Assembly (NCBI GenBank): GCA_937910905.1
Contig: CALEPV010000044.1
Span: 1 to 64,000, forward strand
Reading direction: 5' to 3'
DNA from: an uncultured Prevotellaceae bacterium
GTDB lineage: Bacteria > Bacteroidota > Bacteroidia > Bacteroidales > Bacteroidaceae
DNA: 64,000 bases
Shown: positions 16,603 through 24,852 of the stretch, piece by piece
How the letters are laid out: each line of letters begins with the position of its first letter
How positions within the stretch are numbered: the stretch's first letter is position 1
The notes under the pieces: generated by a model
The model's input: only the letters and a program-made list of their open reading frames with translations
Database searches by the model: none
What the model was told of the DNA's origin: nothing
Translations under genes and position numbers: made by a program

Positions 16603-17598
16603 TTACTCGGCAACAAGTGTGAAACGCTTGAAGTCGCAGATCTTCAGCTCCTTGTCCTGCTGGGCGAGCCACTGGCTGACAGTAGCCTTGTCGCCGTCGC
16701 CGAACTGGAACTCCTGATCGACGAGGCAGCTCTCCTTGAGGAACTTCTGCACGCGACCCTTGGCGATGTTCTCAATCATGGGCATCTTCAGCTGAGCCTC
16801 GCCCTCGACCTTTGCCTCGGCAATGATCTTGCGGGCCTCGTCGGCCTGCTCCTGGGTGAGCCAGCCCTTGGCCATGTTGCTCTCGATGTGGTCCTCAGAG
16901 TCAACGAGGTTGGGGTTGATGCCGGCCTTCTTGATCTTCATCTCGACGAACTTCTCGACCTGCTCGAGCTTGGTCTTCTCAACGGCAGTCTTGTACTCCT
17001 CGTCAAGAATTTTCTGATCAACGCTCTGTGCATCGAGTGCGACGGGCTTCATGGCAGCCACCTGCATGGCCAGCTTGTGACCCACCTCGACGTTCTCCTT
17101 GTTGAGCTGCACCATGGTGGTGAGGGTGTGCTTGCCCATGTGGTCGTAGATCTCGACATTGTCGCCCTCGAGGGTGAGGTAGCCGTCGAGTTCCATCTTC
17201 TCACCGGTGATGCCGGAACGCTGGGTGACAGCCTCCTGCACTTTCTGGCCGTTGAGCTCGAGTTCCTTCACCTCGTCGATGGTCTTGCAGCGTGCAGCCA
17301 CGGCGGCGTCGAGAATGCTCTGGGTCAGGGCGATGAAGTCAGCGCCGTTGGCCACGAAGTCGGTCTCGCACTTCAGTGCGATGGTAGCGGCAAAGCCGTC
17401 GACCTTCTTCACAAGTACACAACCATTCGATGTCTCACGGTCGGAGCGCTTGGCGGCGATGGCCAGTCCGCGCTCGCGGAGCAGCTCCTTGGCGCGGTCG
17501 AAGTCGCCCTCGGCCTCGGTCAGAGCCTTCTTCACGTCGGCAAGACCGGCACCGGTCATGGCGCGAAGCTTTTTGATATCGTCAATTGAAATTGCCAT
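16603..17598 (-). CDS. tsf: Translation elongation factor Ts
   Basis: Nucleotide exchange factor that regenerates EF-Tu-GTP. 331 residues: UBA-like N-terminus (IDDIKKLRAMTGAGLADVKK), a core with the conserved CETDFVAN segment at about 77-84, a dimerisation region and a C-terminal module that again ends with a QEFQFGDGDKATVSQWL segment. Longer than E. coli EF-Ts (283), as usual in Bacteroidales. Lies 50 bp downstream of rpsB in the standard rpsB-tsf order. Confidence 0.97.
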   Translation of the reverse strand: MAISIDDIKKLRAMTGAGLADVKKALTEAEGDFDRAKELLRERGLAIAAKRSDRETSNGCVLVKKVDGFAATIALKCETDFVANGADFIALTQSILDAAVAARCKTIDEVKELELNGQKVQEAVTQRSGITGEKMELDGYLTLEGDNVEIYDHMGKHTLTTMVQLNKENVEVGHKLAMQVAAMKPVALDAQSVDQKILDEEYKTAVEKTKLEQVEKFVEMKIKKAGINPNLVDSEDHIESNMAKGWLTQEQADEARKIIAEAKVEGEAQLKMPMIENIAKGRVQKFLKESCLVDQEFQFGDGDKATVSQWLAQQDKELKICDFKRFTLVAE

Positions 17599-17648
17599 TT
17601 TGTTCTTTTTGTTTTTTGTTGTTTTGTTTTTTTCGGGATTCCGGGGGG

Positions 17649-18593
17649 TTATGCTTCCTCAGCAGCGGGAGCCTCCTCAGCAGCGGGAGCTTCCTCAGCA
17701 GCGGGAGCCTCCTCAGCGGCGGGAGCCTCAGCAGCGGCGGGAGCCTCAGCAGCGGGTGCTTCCTCAGCGGCGGGTGCCTCAGCAGCGGCGGGTGCCTCAG
17801 CAGCGGGAGCCACTTCCTTGCGGGCGCGGCGCTGGCGGCGGGGCTTCTCCTCTGCCTCTTCAGCCTCAGCCTGAGCCTCGGCAGCCTTCTCATCGGCCTT
17901 CTCGGCCTTGCGCTCCTCGAGACCCTCTGCGATGGCCTGGCAGCAGGCATTGAGAATCACCTCAACAGAGTCCTTGGCGTCGTCGTTGGCAGGGATGACG
18001 AAGTCGATGTCCTTCGGGTCGCTGTTGGTGTCGACAATGGCGAACACGGGGATACCGAGACGGTTGGCCTCCTTCACGGCGATGTTCTCCTTGAGCACGT
18101 CAACCACGAACAGTGCGCTGGGCAGACGGGTCAGGTCGGCGATAGAACCGAGGTTCTTCTCGAGCTTGGCACGCTGGCGTGTGATTTGCAGGATCTCACG
18201 CTTTGAGAGGTTTGAATATGTGCCATCAGCAGTGAGCTTGTCGATGCTGGCCATCTTCTTCACAGCCTTGCGGATGGTGGGGAAGTTGGTGAGCATACCA
18301 CCAGCCCAACGCTCGTTGACGTAAGGCATGTTGATGGATGTAGCCTTCTCTGCGATGACGGGTTTGGCCTGTTTCTTGGTTGCAACGAAGAGTATCTTGC
18401 GTCCGCTCTTGGCTATGTTCTTGAGTGCTTCGGCAGCTTCGTCAATCTTCACAACGGTCTTGTGGAGGTCGATGATGTGAATGCCGTTCTTCTCCATGAA
18501 GATGTATGGAGCCATAGCGGGATTCCACTTGCGCTTGAGGTGCCCGAAATGGCAACCGGCCTCAAGCAATGTGTCAAAATTTGTACGTGACAT
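17649..18593 (-). CDS. rpsB: Ribosomal protein uS2 with long Ala/Glu/Pro tail
   Basis: Small-subunit protein S2. The core (residues 1 to about 230) has the family segments GCHFGHLKRKWNPAM, FVATKKQAKP, NERWAGGMLTNF and PVFAIVDTNSDPKDIDFVIPANDD. The last 85 or so residues are low-complexity: first charged (EERKAEKADEKAAEAQ), then a basic patch RRQRRARKEV, then repeated AEEAPAAEAPAA units to the stop. The tail is coded by a tandem DNA repeat (about 17650-17815), so its length may vary between strains. It is preceded by a 159-bp gap after rpsI. Confidence 0.95.
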   Translation of the reverse strand: MSRTNFDTLLEAGCHFGHLKRKWNPAMAPYIFMEKNGIHIIDLHKTVVKIDEAAEALKNIAKSGRKILFVATKKQAKPVIAEKATSINMPYVNERWAGGMLTNFPTIRKAVKKMASIDKLTADGTYSNLSKREILQITRQRAKLEKNLGSIADLTRLPSALFVVDVLKENIAVKEANRLGIPVFAIVDTNSDPKDIDFVIPANDDAKDSVEVILNACCQAIAEGLEERKAEKADEKAAEAQAEAEEAEEKPRRQRRARKEVAPAAEAPAAAEAPAAEEAPAAEAPAAAEAPAAEEAPAAEEAPAAEEAPAAEEA

Positions 18594-18752
18594 AAGTCTT
18601 TAGTTTGTTTGCTTGTTGTTTACTTTCTGTTGGGTTAACTCACTTGTGTAACCAACCCTAAGGTAACTGAATTGGGCGATTGGACGGTTTACGATTGGAC
18701 AATCGCCTGCGCACAGGTCCTTGGGGTTTAGATACTAAACTGCATCCAGCAA

Positions 18753-19139
18753 TTAGCGCTTGCTGAACTGGAAGCGACGGCGTGCCTTTGGCTGACCGGG
18801 CTTCTTGCGCTCCACAGCACGTGGGTCGCGGGTCATGAAGCCTTCGGCGCGCAGGGCCTTCTTGTCTTCTGCGTTGATCTTAACGAGTGCGCGAGCGATG
18901 GCGAGGCGGAGAGCCTGGCTCTGGCCGGTGTAGCCACCGCCGAACAGGTTTGCCTTGATGTCGTACTTCTCAGCTGCGTCGAGCAGGTTGAGAGGTTGCT
19001 TCACCACGTACTGCAGAATGCTGCTGGGGAAGTACTCAGTGAGGTCGCGCTTGTTGATGGTAATCTTACCAGTGCCCTCTGTTACATAAACACGGGCTAC
19101 GGCGCACTTGCGGCGTCCTAATGCATTTGTTACTGCCAT
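18753..19139 (-). CDS. rpsI: Ribosomal protein uS9
   Basis: 128 residues, full length. Family features are LGRRKCAVARVYVTEGTGKI, the GGGYTGQSQALRLAIARAL segment and the basic C-terminal tail KKPGQPKARRRFQFSKR that reaches the P-site tRNA. Lies 8 bp after rplM in the conserved rplM-rpsI pair. Confidence 0.97.
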   Translation of the reverse strand: MAVTNALGRRKCAVARVYVTEGTGKITINKRDLTEYFPSSILQYVVKQPLNLLDAAEKYDIKANLFGGGYTGQSQALRLAIARALVKINAEDKKALRAEGFMTRDPRAVERKKPGQPKARRRFQFSKR

Positions 19140-19147
19140 TTCGATGT

Positions 19148-19609
19148 TTATTTATAGAGGTTAATATCAATAGCCTTGGGGCTCTGTGCTTCGTGCTTGT
19201 GCTCCGGTCCCTCGTAAACGTAGAGGTTTGTGATGAGGCGTGAGCCAAGCTTGTTCTTCGGCAGCATACCCTTCACCACCTTGTGGAGCAGGCGTGATGC
19301 GCCGTCCTTCTTAGCCAGGATGCTGGCAGGTGTGCTCTCTTTCTGACCGCCGGGGTATCCGCTGTAGCGCAGATAGATGCGATCTGACAGCTTGTTACCT
19401 GTGAGCTGAATCTTTTCGGCATTGATAATAATTACATTGTCGCCACAGTCAACGTGTGGAGTAAAGTTGGGCTTGTACTTGCCGCGGAGCAGCTTAGCTA
19501 CCTTTGAGGCAAGACGACCCAGTACCTGATCGGTGGCGTCAACAACAACCCATTCCTTCTGAACGGTCTCTTTGTTGGCTGAAATGGTCTTGTAACTTAA
19601 AGTGTCCAT
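19148..19609 (-). CDS. rplM: Ribosomal protein uL13
   Basis: Large-subunit protein, 153 residues from the ATG at 19609 (MDTLSYKTISANKETVQKEW). A start 20 codons further upstream is open but reads through leader sequence and does not match the family. Key segments: VVVDATDQVLGRLASKVAKL, GDNVIIINAEKI, and GMLPKNKLGSRLITNLYVYEG. First gene of the rplM-rpsI-rpsB-tsf-peptidase string, with a leader of about 130 nt containing two hairpins. Confidence 0.96.
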   Translation of the reverse strand: MDTLSYKTISANKETVQKEWVVVDATDQVLGRLASKVAKLLRGKYKPNFTPHVDCGDNVIIINAEKIQLTGNKLSDRIYLRYSGYPGGQKESTPASILAKKDGASRLLHKVVKGMLPKNKLGSRLITNLYVYEGPEHKHEAQSPKAIDINLYK

Positions 19610-19668
19610 TCTCTTCGTTGTTCTTGTTTTGTTGATTAACTCATTGATTCTCTGCGATTCACTAACCA

Positions 19669-19728
19669 CTTCCTCAGGCCAAGAGGGAAGCTATTAACAC
19701 GCAGTTACCCTACCCACGCAGGGTGGGT
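19669..19728 (-). promoter_or_regulatory. Two hairpins in the rplM leader, possible r-protein autoregulation
   Basis: On the minus strand, ACCCAC-CCTGC-GTGGGT (19712-19728) is followed by a second stem pairing CTTCCCTC with GAGGAAG around TTGGCCT (19669-19690). Both lie between the promoter and the rplM start. r-protein leaders often bind one of the encoded proteins; that role here is inference from position. Confidence 0.4.
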
Positions 19729-19745
19729 TGATAATAATCGGCCTG

Positions 19746-19753
19746 CAAAGGTA
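19746..19753 (-). promoter_or_regulatory. -7 box of the rplM operon
   Basis: Minus strand reads TACCTTTG, the Bacteroidota -7 consensus, about 137 bp before the rplM start. Confidence 0.65.
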
Positions 19754-19870
19754 CGGCTTTTAATTGGAGTGACAAGCGGTTGCGATATATTTTTTCTTTA
19801 TGAAAAATATCTTGCGATACGTTCATAAGCCGCTTGCAATGCGACATTGCGGCCTATTCATCGCGATGTG

Positions 19871-19966
19871 GCTCAAAAAACATGCGCGTGTTAAATAAAT
19901 GACACGCGCATGTTTTTTATTTAACACGCGCGTGTCATTTATTTAACACGCGCATGTTTTTTGAGC
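19871..19966 (-). terminator. 96-bp terminator built from a perfect 39-bp inverted repeat
   Basis: Arms 19871-19909 and 19928-19966 are exact reverse complements, separated by 18 nt. Each arm contains CATGCGCGTGT and its own inverted partner, so two smaller hairpins with A/T-runs can also form, for example CATGCGCGTGT / ACACGCGCATG with TTTTTT after it (19881-19917). It lies 22 bp past the end of the minus-strand gene at 19989 and just before the rplM promoter, so it should stop the long operon and protect rplM. Confidence 0.8.
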
Positions 19967-19988
19967 TGCAATGTGATGTTGGGGATGA

Positions 19989-20768
19989 TTAGACGCAGTT
20001 CAGCACCTCGAACAGCAGGGCGCACCATCCGAACAATACCATTATATATACGCAGGCATTGGCCGACGGTAGCCGGCGGAACAGGTCGTCGATGGCGGCT
20101 ATGGCGAACAGGGGCATGAGCCACACCGAGATGAGGAACCAGTTCAGGGGCGAATGGGTGACGAAAGGATTGAGGGTGGGGTAGAAGTAGAAAGCCTCCC
20201 AGAGAGTGGGGTGGCTGTGGCGCAGGTAGCTGCCCAGCAGGGTCGATGCCACAACGGACAGCACCAGTAGCAGGGGGTATAGGCTGCGCACATCCTTGTA
20301 GAGCGGCAGCCGGATAACAGCCTTTGTACGTGTTGAGTAGATGAGACTGCACAGCGCTACCAGCACAGCCAGCGCAAAGCCGGCTGCCATCCACTGGCGG
20401 TGGGTGCTTTGGAAGGTGTGCATGAATGCGCTGATGGGGTTGTCGGGATGGGCATTCCGACGCAGCTCACTCTCGTGCAGCCAGCCCATCATAAACTGGT
20501 TGTGGGCCACCTTGACCCACACGCTGTCCACGCTGTCTTCAGGTATCACACAGAACTCGGCCACCACCAGCACGGCCTCGTCGTAGAGCCATAGGCTGTC
20601 GCTGGTCAGAGCCACACCCTCGCTCCAGTGCATGGGGCGATCCACCTGTAGGCACAGGCTGTCGGTGCTGATCTCGAAGTTGTAGCCCACGCCGTAGGGC
20701 AGGGACACTTGTCCCATCAGGGCAGGGCAGCACAGGCTGATTAGTGCTATGAGCAGTAGGCGTCTCAT
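19989..20768 (-). CDS. Membrane protein of unknown function
   Basis: 259 residues from the ATG at 20768, which overlaps the U32 gene stop by 4 nt; an upstream in-frame ATG would lie inside that gene and lose the signal peptide. The protein has a signal peptide (MRRLLLIALISLCCPALMGQ), an exported beta-rich part of about 90 residues (LWLYDEAVLVVAEFCVIPED, VWVKVAHNQFMMGWLHESEL, reminiscent of an SH3-like fold), then four hydrophobic segments: AAGFALAVLVALCSLIY, LYPLLLVLSVVASTLLG, NWFLISVWLMPLFAIAAI and ACVYIMVLFGWCALLF. I do not recognise the family. Last gene before the terminator. Confidence 0.7.
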   Translation of the reverse strand: MRRLLLIALISLCCPALMGQVSLPYGVGYNFEISTDSLCLQVDRPMHWSEGVALTSDSLWLYDEAVLVVAEFCVIPEDSVDSVWVKVAHNQFMMGWLHESELRRNAHPDNPISAFMHTFQSTHRQWMAAGFALAVLVALCSLIYSTRTKAVIRLPLYKDVRSLYPLLLVLSVVASTLLGSYLRHSHPTLWEAFYFYPTLNPFVTHSPLNWFLISVWLMPLFAIAAIDDLFRRLPSANACVYIMVLFGWCALLFEVLNCV

Positions 20769-22525
20769 GGGTGTAGTACTTCCATTTGGCAATTGCGGCA
20801 GTCGAAGCGTAGCGGCAGGGTGCGTCCATCGGTCAGACGCAGGCTCCACGGTTCGTGCAGCTCGCCGCGATAGTGCTGATGCTTGGGGCAGCGGCCCAGC
20901 TGGTAGCGCAGGCAGTAGCGGCAGGTCATCAAGGAGGCTGGGTGGGTGGAGTAATCGGAGAACTCTGAGTATCCCGAGAACTCCGAGTACTCAGATTGTG
21001 CTGGCTGGCCAGCGGCCTTTGTGGGCAGGCAGGCTTGTGCCAGCTTGCCTGTCTGCTCTCTGCGCCATTCGCCCAGCACAGATGCTGGTATGAACCATTC
21101 CTTGCTGAAGCAGATGTCGATATCCGATGCTGCGTATGGTGTGTCGCCCAGGCGCGACAGCTGGCGGACTATGGCGTCGCGCTGTGGGCCGCGTGCCTCT
21201 TCGTGGGCGTAGTCGAATGTGGCTGCGGCGGTGCGCCCCAGCTCGTCAGTCATGCTTAGGTTGAAGCCTGTCGGCGTTTCGGCCAGCTGCCACTTGACAG
21301 CCAGACGGCGCTCTGCTGTGGGGCGTGACAGCTCGCGGTCGAAGGCCTGGCTCTGGTTGCGGAACAGGGCCGTGCCGGGGTGGGGCAGGCGAGTGGCATC
21401 GCCCTGCCTGGCTGTGCTGACTATGATGCGGCCTTGGCTGTCCACGCTGTTCACGCGGAAACCGTGCAGACGGCGCCCCTCGTCGAAGTAACACAGGCCG
21501 TCGCCATTCTCAAACGTGGCTGTGCCTGCTACGCTGAGCAGGCTGCCTCGCACCTGCTTCACGGTGCCAACGGGTTCGCCCACGTACTTCGGTGTGTCGA
21601 TATTGGCCAGCTCTGCTGTGCGGCCGTGCAGGAAGTAGTCGGTGAAACCACGGTTGAAACTGCGCTGCGGGGCGGGTGTGAACCGCAGCTCCACTGTGCC
21701 TGCCGAGCTGCGTGCGTAGTCGTTGGGGCGGTGGCTGAATATGGCATCGAGCCGGCGGCGGTAGTAGGCCGTGATGTTTTTCACGTAGCCCACATCCTTG
21801 AGCCGGCCCTCAATCTTGAACGATGTGGCTCCGGCATCCAGTAGCGCCTCCAGGTCGCGGCTGCGGTTCATGTCCCGCAGAGACAGCAAGTGCTTGTTGT
21901 GCTGCAGCACCTGCCCCTGACCGTCCACGAGGTCGAATGCCAGACGGCACACCTGAGCACATTCGCCGCGGTTGGCGCTGCGCCCGAACAGATGCTCCGA
22001 TGCGTAGCAGCGGCCGCTGTAGCACACGCAGAGCGCTCCGTGCACAAACACCTCCAGCGGCATCTGCGGCACCTGCTCATGTATGGCACGAATCTCGTCC
22101 AGCGACAGCTCGCGAGCCAGCACCGCCTGCTTGTAGCCCTCGTCCCACAGTTGCTGCACGTGCGCTGCCGTGCGGTTGTCCATCTGGGTCGATGCGTGCA
22201 GCGGTATGCGCCCTTTGGCCAGTTGCCTGACCCGCCTGTCCTGTACAATCAGAGCATCCACACCAACAGCTGCCAGCTCGCCAATCAGACGGTCGGCAGC
22301 CTCCAGTTCGTCATCGTGCAGCAGGGTGTTCAGCGTGACGTATATCTTTGCGCCAAATACATGCGCATACCGTACCAGCTGCGCGATGTCGTCCACTGAG
22401 TTGCCGGCAGCTGCACGTGCACCGAAGCGCTCGGCACCGATGTACACGGCATCGGCTCCGTGGCGTATGGCCTCAATACCGCATTCCAGGTTGCGTGCGG
22501 GGGAGAGCAGTTCGATGTGTCGCAT
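20765..22525 (-). CDS. U32-family (TrhP/YegQ/RlhA-like) protein
   Basis: 586 residues. The N-terminal TIM-barrel-like start (ELLSPARNLECGIEAIRHGA) and the U32 signature EVFVHGALCVCYSGRCYASE (about 168-187) are clear, with further cysteines in GECAQVCRLAF as in U32 proteins. Members studied so far act in tRNA or rRNA hydroxylation (TrhP, RlhA) rather than as proven peptidases, and the cysteines may hold an Fe-S cluster. The C-terminus adds a cysteine cluster (CRYCLRYQLGRCPKHQ and DCRNCQ). A low-complexity insert EYSEFSGYSEFSDYS is coded by a microrepeat at 20950-20997. The start shares one base with the metA stop, so the genes are coupled. Confidence 0.85.
   Translation of the reverse strand: MRHIELLSPARNLECGIEAIRHGADAVYIGAERFGARAAAGNSVDDIAQLVRYAHVFGAKIYVTLNTLLHDDELEAADRLIGELAAVGVDALIVQDRRVRQLAKGRIPLHASTQMDNRTAAHVQQLWDEGYKQAVLARELSLDEIRAIHEQVPQMPLEVFVHGALCVCYSGRCYASEHLFGRSANRGECAQVCRLAFDLVDGQGQVLQHNKHLLSLRDMNRSRDLEALLDAGATSFKIEGRLKDVGYVKNITAYYRRRLDAIFSHRPNDYARSSAGTVELRFTPAPQRSFNRGFTDYFLHGRTAELANIDTPKYVGEPVGTVKQVRGSLLSVAGTATFENGDGLCYFDEGRRLHGFRVNSVDSQGRIIVSTARQGDATRLPHPGTALFRNQSQAFDRELSRPTAERRLAVKWQLAETPTGFNLSMTDELGRTAAATFDYAHEEARGPQRDAIVRQLSRLGDTPYAASDIDICFSKEWFIPASVLGEWRREQTGKLAQACLPTKAAGQPAQSEYSEFSGYSEFSDYSTHPASLMTCRYCLRYQLGRCPKHQHYRGELHEPWSLRLTDGRTLPLRFDCRNCQMEVLHP
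20950..20997. repeat. In-frame microrepeat inside the U32 gene
   Basis: Tandem, slightly degenerate copies of a 12-nt unit, read on the minus strand as GAGTACTCGGAG-like text, code for YSEFS repeats between the catalytic part and the C-terminal cysteine cluster. It is absent from the conserved core of the family and probably forms a flexible linker. Confidence 0.55.
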
Positions 22526-23442
22526 CAGTGGATGTCCTCGATGTTGTATGGCGTCTCCTGGTATACGTAGTAGTTGAGCCAGTTGGTGAATAGCAGATTG
22601 GCGTGGGCGCGCCAGGAGACAAGCGGCGGTTGCGACGGGTCGTTGTTGCGATAGTAGTGCTTCGGCATCTGAATGGTCAAGCCTTTGGCCAAGTCGCGCT
22701 TGTACTCGCTGTCCAGCGTGAGCGGCGAGTACTCGGCATGACCTGTGATGAAGAACTCGCGGCCCTCGCGTGCCATCACAATGCTTACGCCCGACTCGCG
22801 GCTCTCGGCTATGATGGTCAGCTCCGGATGCTGCACGATGTCGTCGCGGCGTATCTCGGTGTGGCGGCTGTGCGGCATGTTGAATATATCGTCGAAGCCA
22901 CGGAATATGGGCAGGCGCGGCTTCAGCGGTGTCTGCTCGAATATGCCGAACATCTTCTGTGACAGCGGATACTTTGGCACGCCATAGTGGAAGTAGAGGC
23001 CGGCCTGGGCTGCCCAGCAGATGTACAGCGTCGAGGTAACGTGTGTGCGGGCCCAGGTAAAGATGTCGGTCATCTCGTTCCAGTAGGTCACATCCTCAAA
23101 TGCCAGATGCTCTACAGGTGCTCCGGTGATGATCATACCGTCGTACTTCTCGTTGCGCATCAGCTCGAAGTCGCGGTAGAAAGCCCGCATGTGCTCTATC
23201 GGAGTGTTCTTCGACGTGTGGCTCTTAATCTTCATAAACGCCACTTCGAGCTGTAGCGGAGAGTTTGACAGCAGACGAATGAGGTCCGTCTCTGTCGTTA
23301 TCTTGATAGGCATGAGGTTCAGCACCACCAGCCTTAGCGGTCGTATGTCCTGCTGTGTGGCCCGCGAGTTGTCGATGACAAATATGTTCTCGTCCTTCAG
23401 CAGGTCAATGGCAGGCAGTCTGTCGGGTAGCTTTAATGGCAT
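22525..23442 (-). CDS. metA: Homoserine O-acetyltransferase, MetA type
   Basis: Activates homoserine in methionine biosynthesis. 305 residues, with family segments ENIFVIDNSRATQQDIRPL, LNLMPIKITTETDLIRLL and SQKMFGIFEQ. The catalytic cysteine is C142 (YICWAAQAG) and the later His/Glu pair is in ITGHAEYSP. Residue 111 is glutamate (TGAPVEHLAFEDV). In this family Glu111 marks acetyl-CoA use and Gly111 succinyl-CoA use, so I call it an acetyltransferase despite the metA name. It sits inside a long operon next to a phosphosignalling module and has no clear promoter of its own. Confidence 0.93.
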   Translation of the reverse strand: MPLKLPDRLPAIDLLKDENIFVIDNSRATQQDIRPLRLVVLNLMPIKITTETDLIRLLSNSPLQLEVAFMKIKSHTSKNTPIEHMRAFYRDFELMRNEKYDGMIITGAPVEHLAFEDVTYWNEMTDIFTWARTHVTSTLYICWAAQAGLYFHYGVPKYPLSQKMFGIFEQTPLKPRLPIFRGFDDIFNMPHSRHTEIRRDDIVQHPELTIIAESRESGVSIVMAREGREFFITGHAEYSPLTLDSEYKRDLAKGLTIQMPKHYYRNNDPSQPPLVSWRAHANLLFTNWLNYYVYQETPYNIEDIH

Positions 23443-23490
23443 TTGTGTCTATGTTTGTGATGTTGTGCGTGTTTGCTGTGGTTGACTGCT

Positions 23491-24240
23491 TTAGGTGGCA
23501 GTAATCACGATGACTGATACGTTGTCCTCTCCGCCGGCCTGATATGCAGCGTTGATGAAGTCGGCAGCCATCGTTTGCGGGTCGGCCAACAGCTGTTCCA
23601 GATCTTCGTCGCTCACCATGTCGGTCAGGCCGTCGGAGCACAGCAGCAGGCGGTCCCCCGGTTGCAGCTCGTCGGTGATGTCGTCGTAGTCGATGAACGA
23701 CTCGTCGCCACCTCCGCCCAGACAGTTGGTGATGATGTGGCGGTCGGACTCGCGGTGAGTCACGGCGTAGAGCGAGTGGTCGCGCGACAGCTGCCGCAGG
23801 CTTCCGTCGTGCATCAGGTAGAGACGGCTGTCGCCGCAGTTGATGGCATAGAATCGCTCGCGGTAGCAGAGTACAGCCACCAGCGTTGTGCCCATGCCTT
23901 GCTGCGCAGGGTTCTCTTCGCCTTGCTCGGTCAGGTATGTGTGCTCGTCTTGAATCCACTGCTCCAGTTCCTCGCGTAGCTCGCGCTGTGAGAGCACTCG
24001 CGACATGACTGATATGTGGTTGCCCAGCTCGCGTGCAGCATCCTCGCTGGCCACCTCGCCGGCGTTGTGGCCACCCATACCGTCGGCCACAGCCATGATG
24101 ACTGAGGAAGTCTCGGTGATGTCCACCTCACGCTGTGCCTCCGCATCGCGGTAGGTCTCGGTGCACACCAGCAGCATGTCCTCGTTGTGGGGACGTACCA
24201 ATCCTTTCTGCGAACTAAGACTGATGGATAGATGCTTCAT
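23491..24240 (-). CDS. PP2C-family Ser/Thr protein phosphatase
   Basis: Mn/Mg-dependent cytosolic phosphatase of 249 residues, of PrpC/Stp type. Metal-binding and family motifs in order: RPHNEDMLLV, VADGMGGHNAGEVAS (about 52-66), GMGTTLVAVL, NCGDSRLYLMHDG, LSRDHSLYAV, LLLCSDGLTDMVSDEDL and GGEDNVSVIVI. All aspartates of the core are present. The start overlaps the FHA gene by 4 nt. It is expected to reverse the phosphorylation made by the kinase encoded upstream in the operon. Confidence 0.93.
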   Translation of the reverse strand: MKHLSISLSSQKGLVRPHNEDMLLVCTETYRDAEAQREVDITETSSVIMAVADGMGGHNAGEVASEDAARELGNHISVMSRVLSQRELREELEQWIQDEHTYLTEQGEENPAQQGMGTTLVAVLCYRERFYAINCGDSRLYLMHDGSLRQLSRDHSLYAVTHRESDRHIITNCLGGGGDESFIDYDDITDELQPGDRLLLCSDGLTDMVSDEDLEQLLADPQTMAADFINAAYQAGGEDNVSVIVITAT

Positions 24241-24797
24241 CGTTGTGATACCTCCACTCTAAACTCAATGTTGGCCAGCTGCACCAGGTCGCCGTGATGC
24301 AGCGGTACTACTTGTCCTGATGCCACTTGGCTGCCGTTGACATACGTTCCGTTGCTCGAATTCTTGTCCTCGATGAGCCATTGGTTCTGGTTGTAGTGCA
24401 GTTGGGCGTGGGTGCCGCTGATGTAGCTGAACTGTGCCAGGAACTGGCTATAGATGCCCATCCTGCGTCCGATGATTGCTCCGTTGGTACCGGCCAGCCG
24501 CAGGTGTAGGCTGTCGTTGACCAGGAACAGTTGTGGAATGCCGGCGCGATAGGTCGCACCGATGGCTGCTGCCATCATGCTTTCGCGCTGCGATATCTCA
24601 GCTGCAGAGTTGCTGGCGGCTTGTCCTGTGGCAGATGACAGTTGGTTGTAGCGTCGCATCTCACCTCCGCAGGTAGTGCAACGTTGCCCTTTGCCTGGCC
24701 GTCCGCATTGCGTACAGTAGAATATCTCTTGCCCGCACTGGTCGCAAAACCTGGAGTCAGGGTCTATTTCAGCCTTGCATTTAGGACAGTTTATCAT
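24237..24797 (-). CDS. Zinc-ribbon and FHA-domain protein
   Basis: 186 residues. The N-terminal 45 carry two CxxC zinc ribbons (CPKCKAEIDPDSRFCDQCG and YCTQCGRPGKGQRCTTCG). After a linker, residues about 90-180 form an FHA domain with all the hallmarks: IIGRR, SGTHAQLHY (Ser and His of the phosphothreonine pocket) and DKNSSNGTYVNG. FHA domains read phosphothreonine, so it probably binds a substrate or the autophosphorylated form of the neighbouring kinase. It overlaps the phosphatase gene by 4 nt, which points to fixed expression of the two. Confidence 0.9.
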   Translation of the reverse strand: MINCPKCKAEIDPDSRFCDQCGQEIFYCTQCGRPGKGQRCTTCGGEMRRYNQLSSATGQAASNSAAEISQRESMMAAAIGATYRAGIPQLFLVNDSLHLRLAGTNGAIIGRRMGIYSQFLAQFSYISGTHAQLHYNQNQWLIEDKNSSNGTYVNGSQVASGQVVPLHHGDLVQLANIEFRVEVSQR

Positions 24798-24852
24798 AGC
24801 TGTTGCTTCGTTTTATTGTTGATGCAAAGAGTAATTGGAATCCGTGGTGTCG

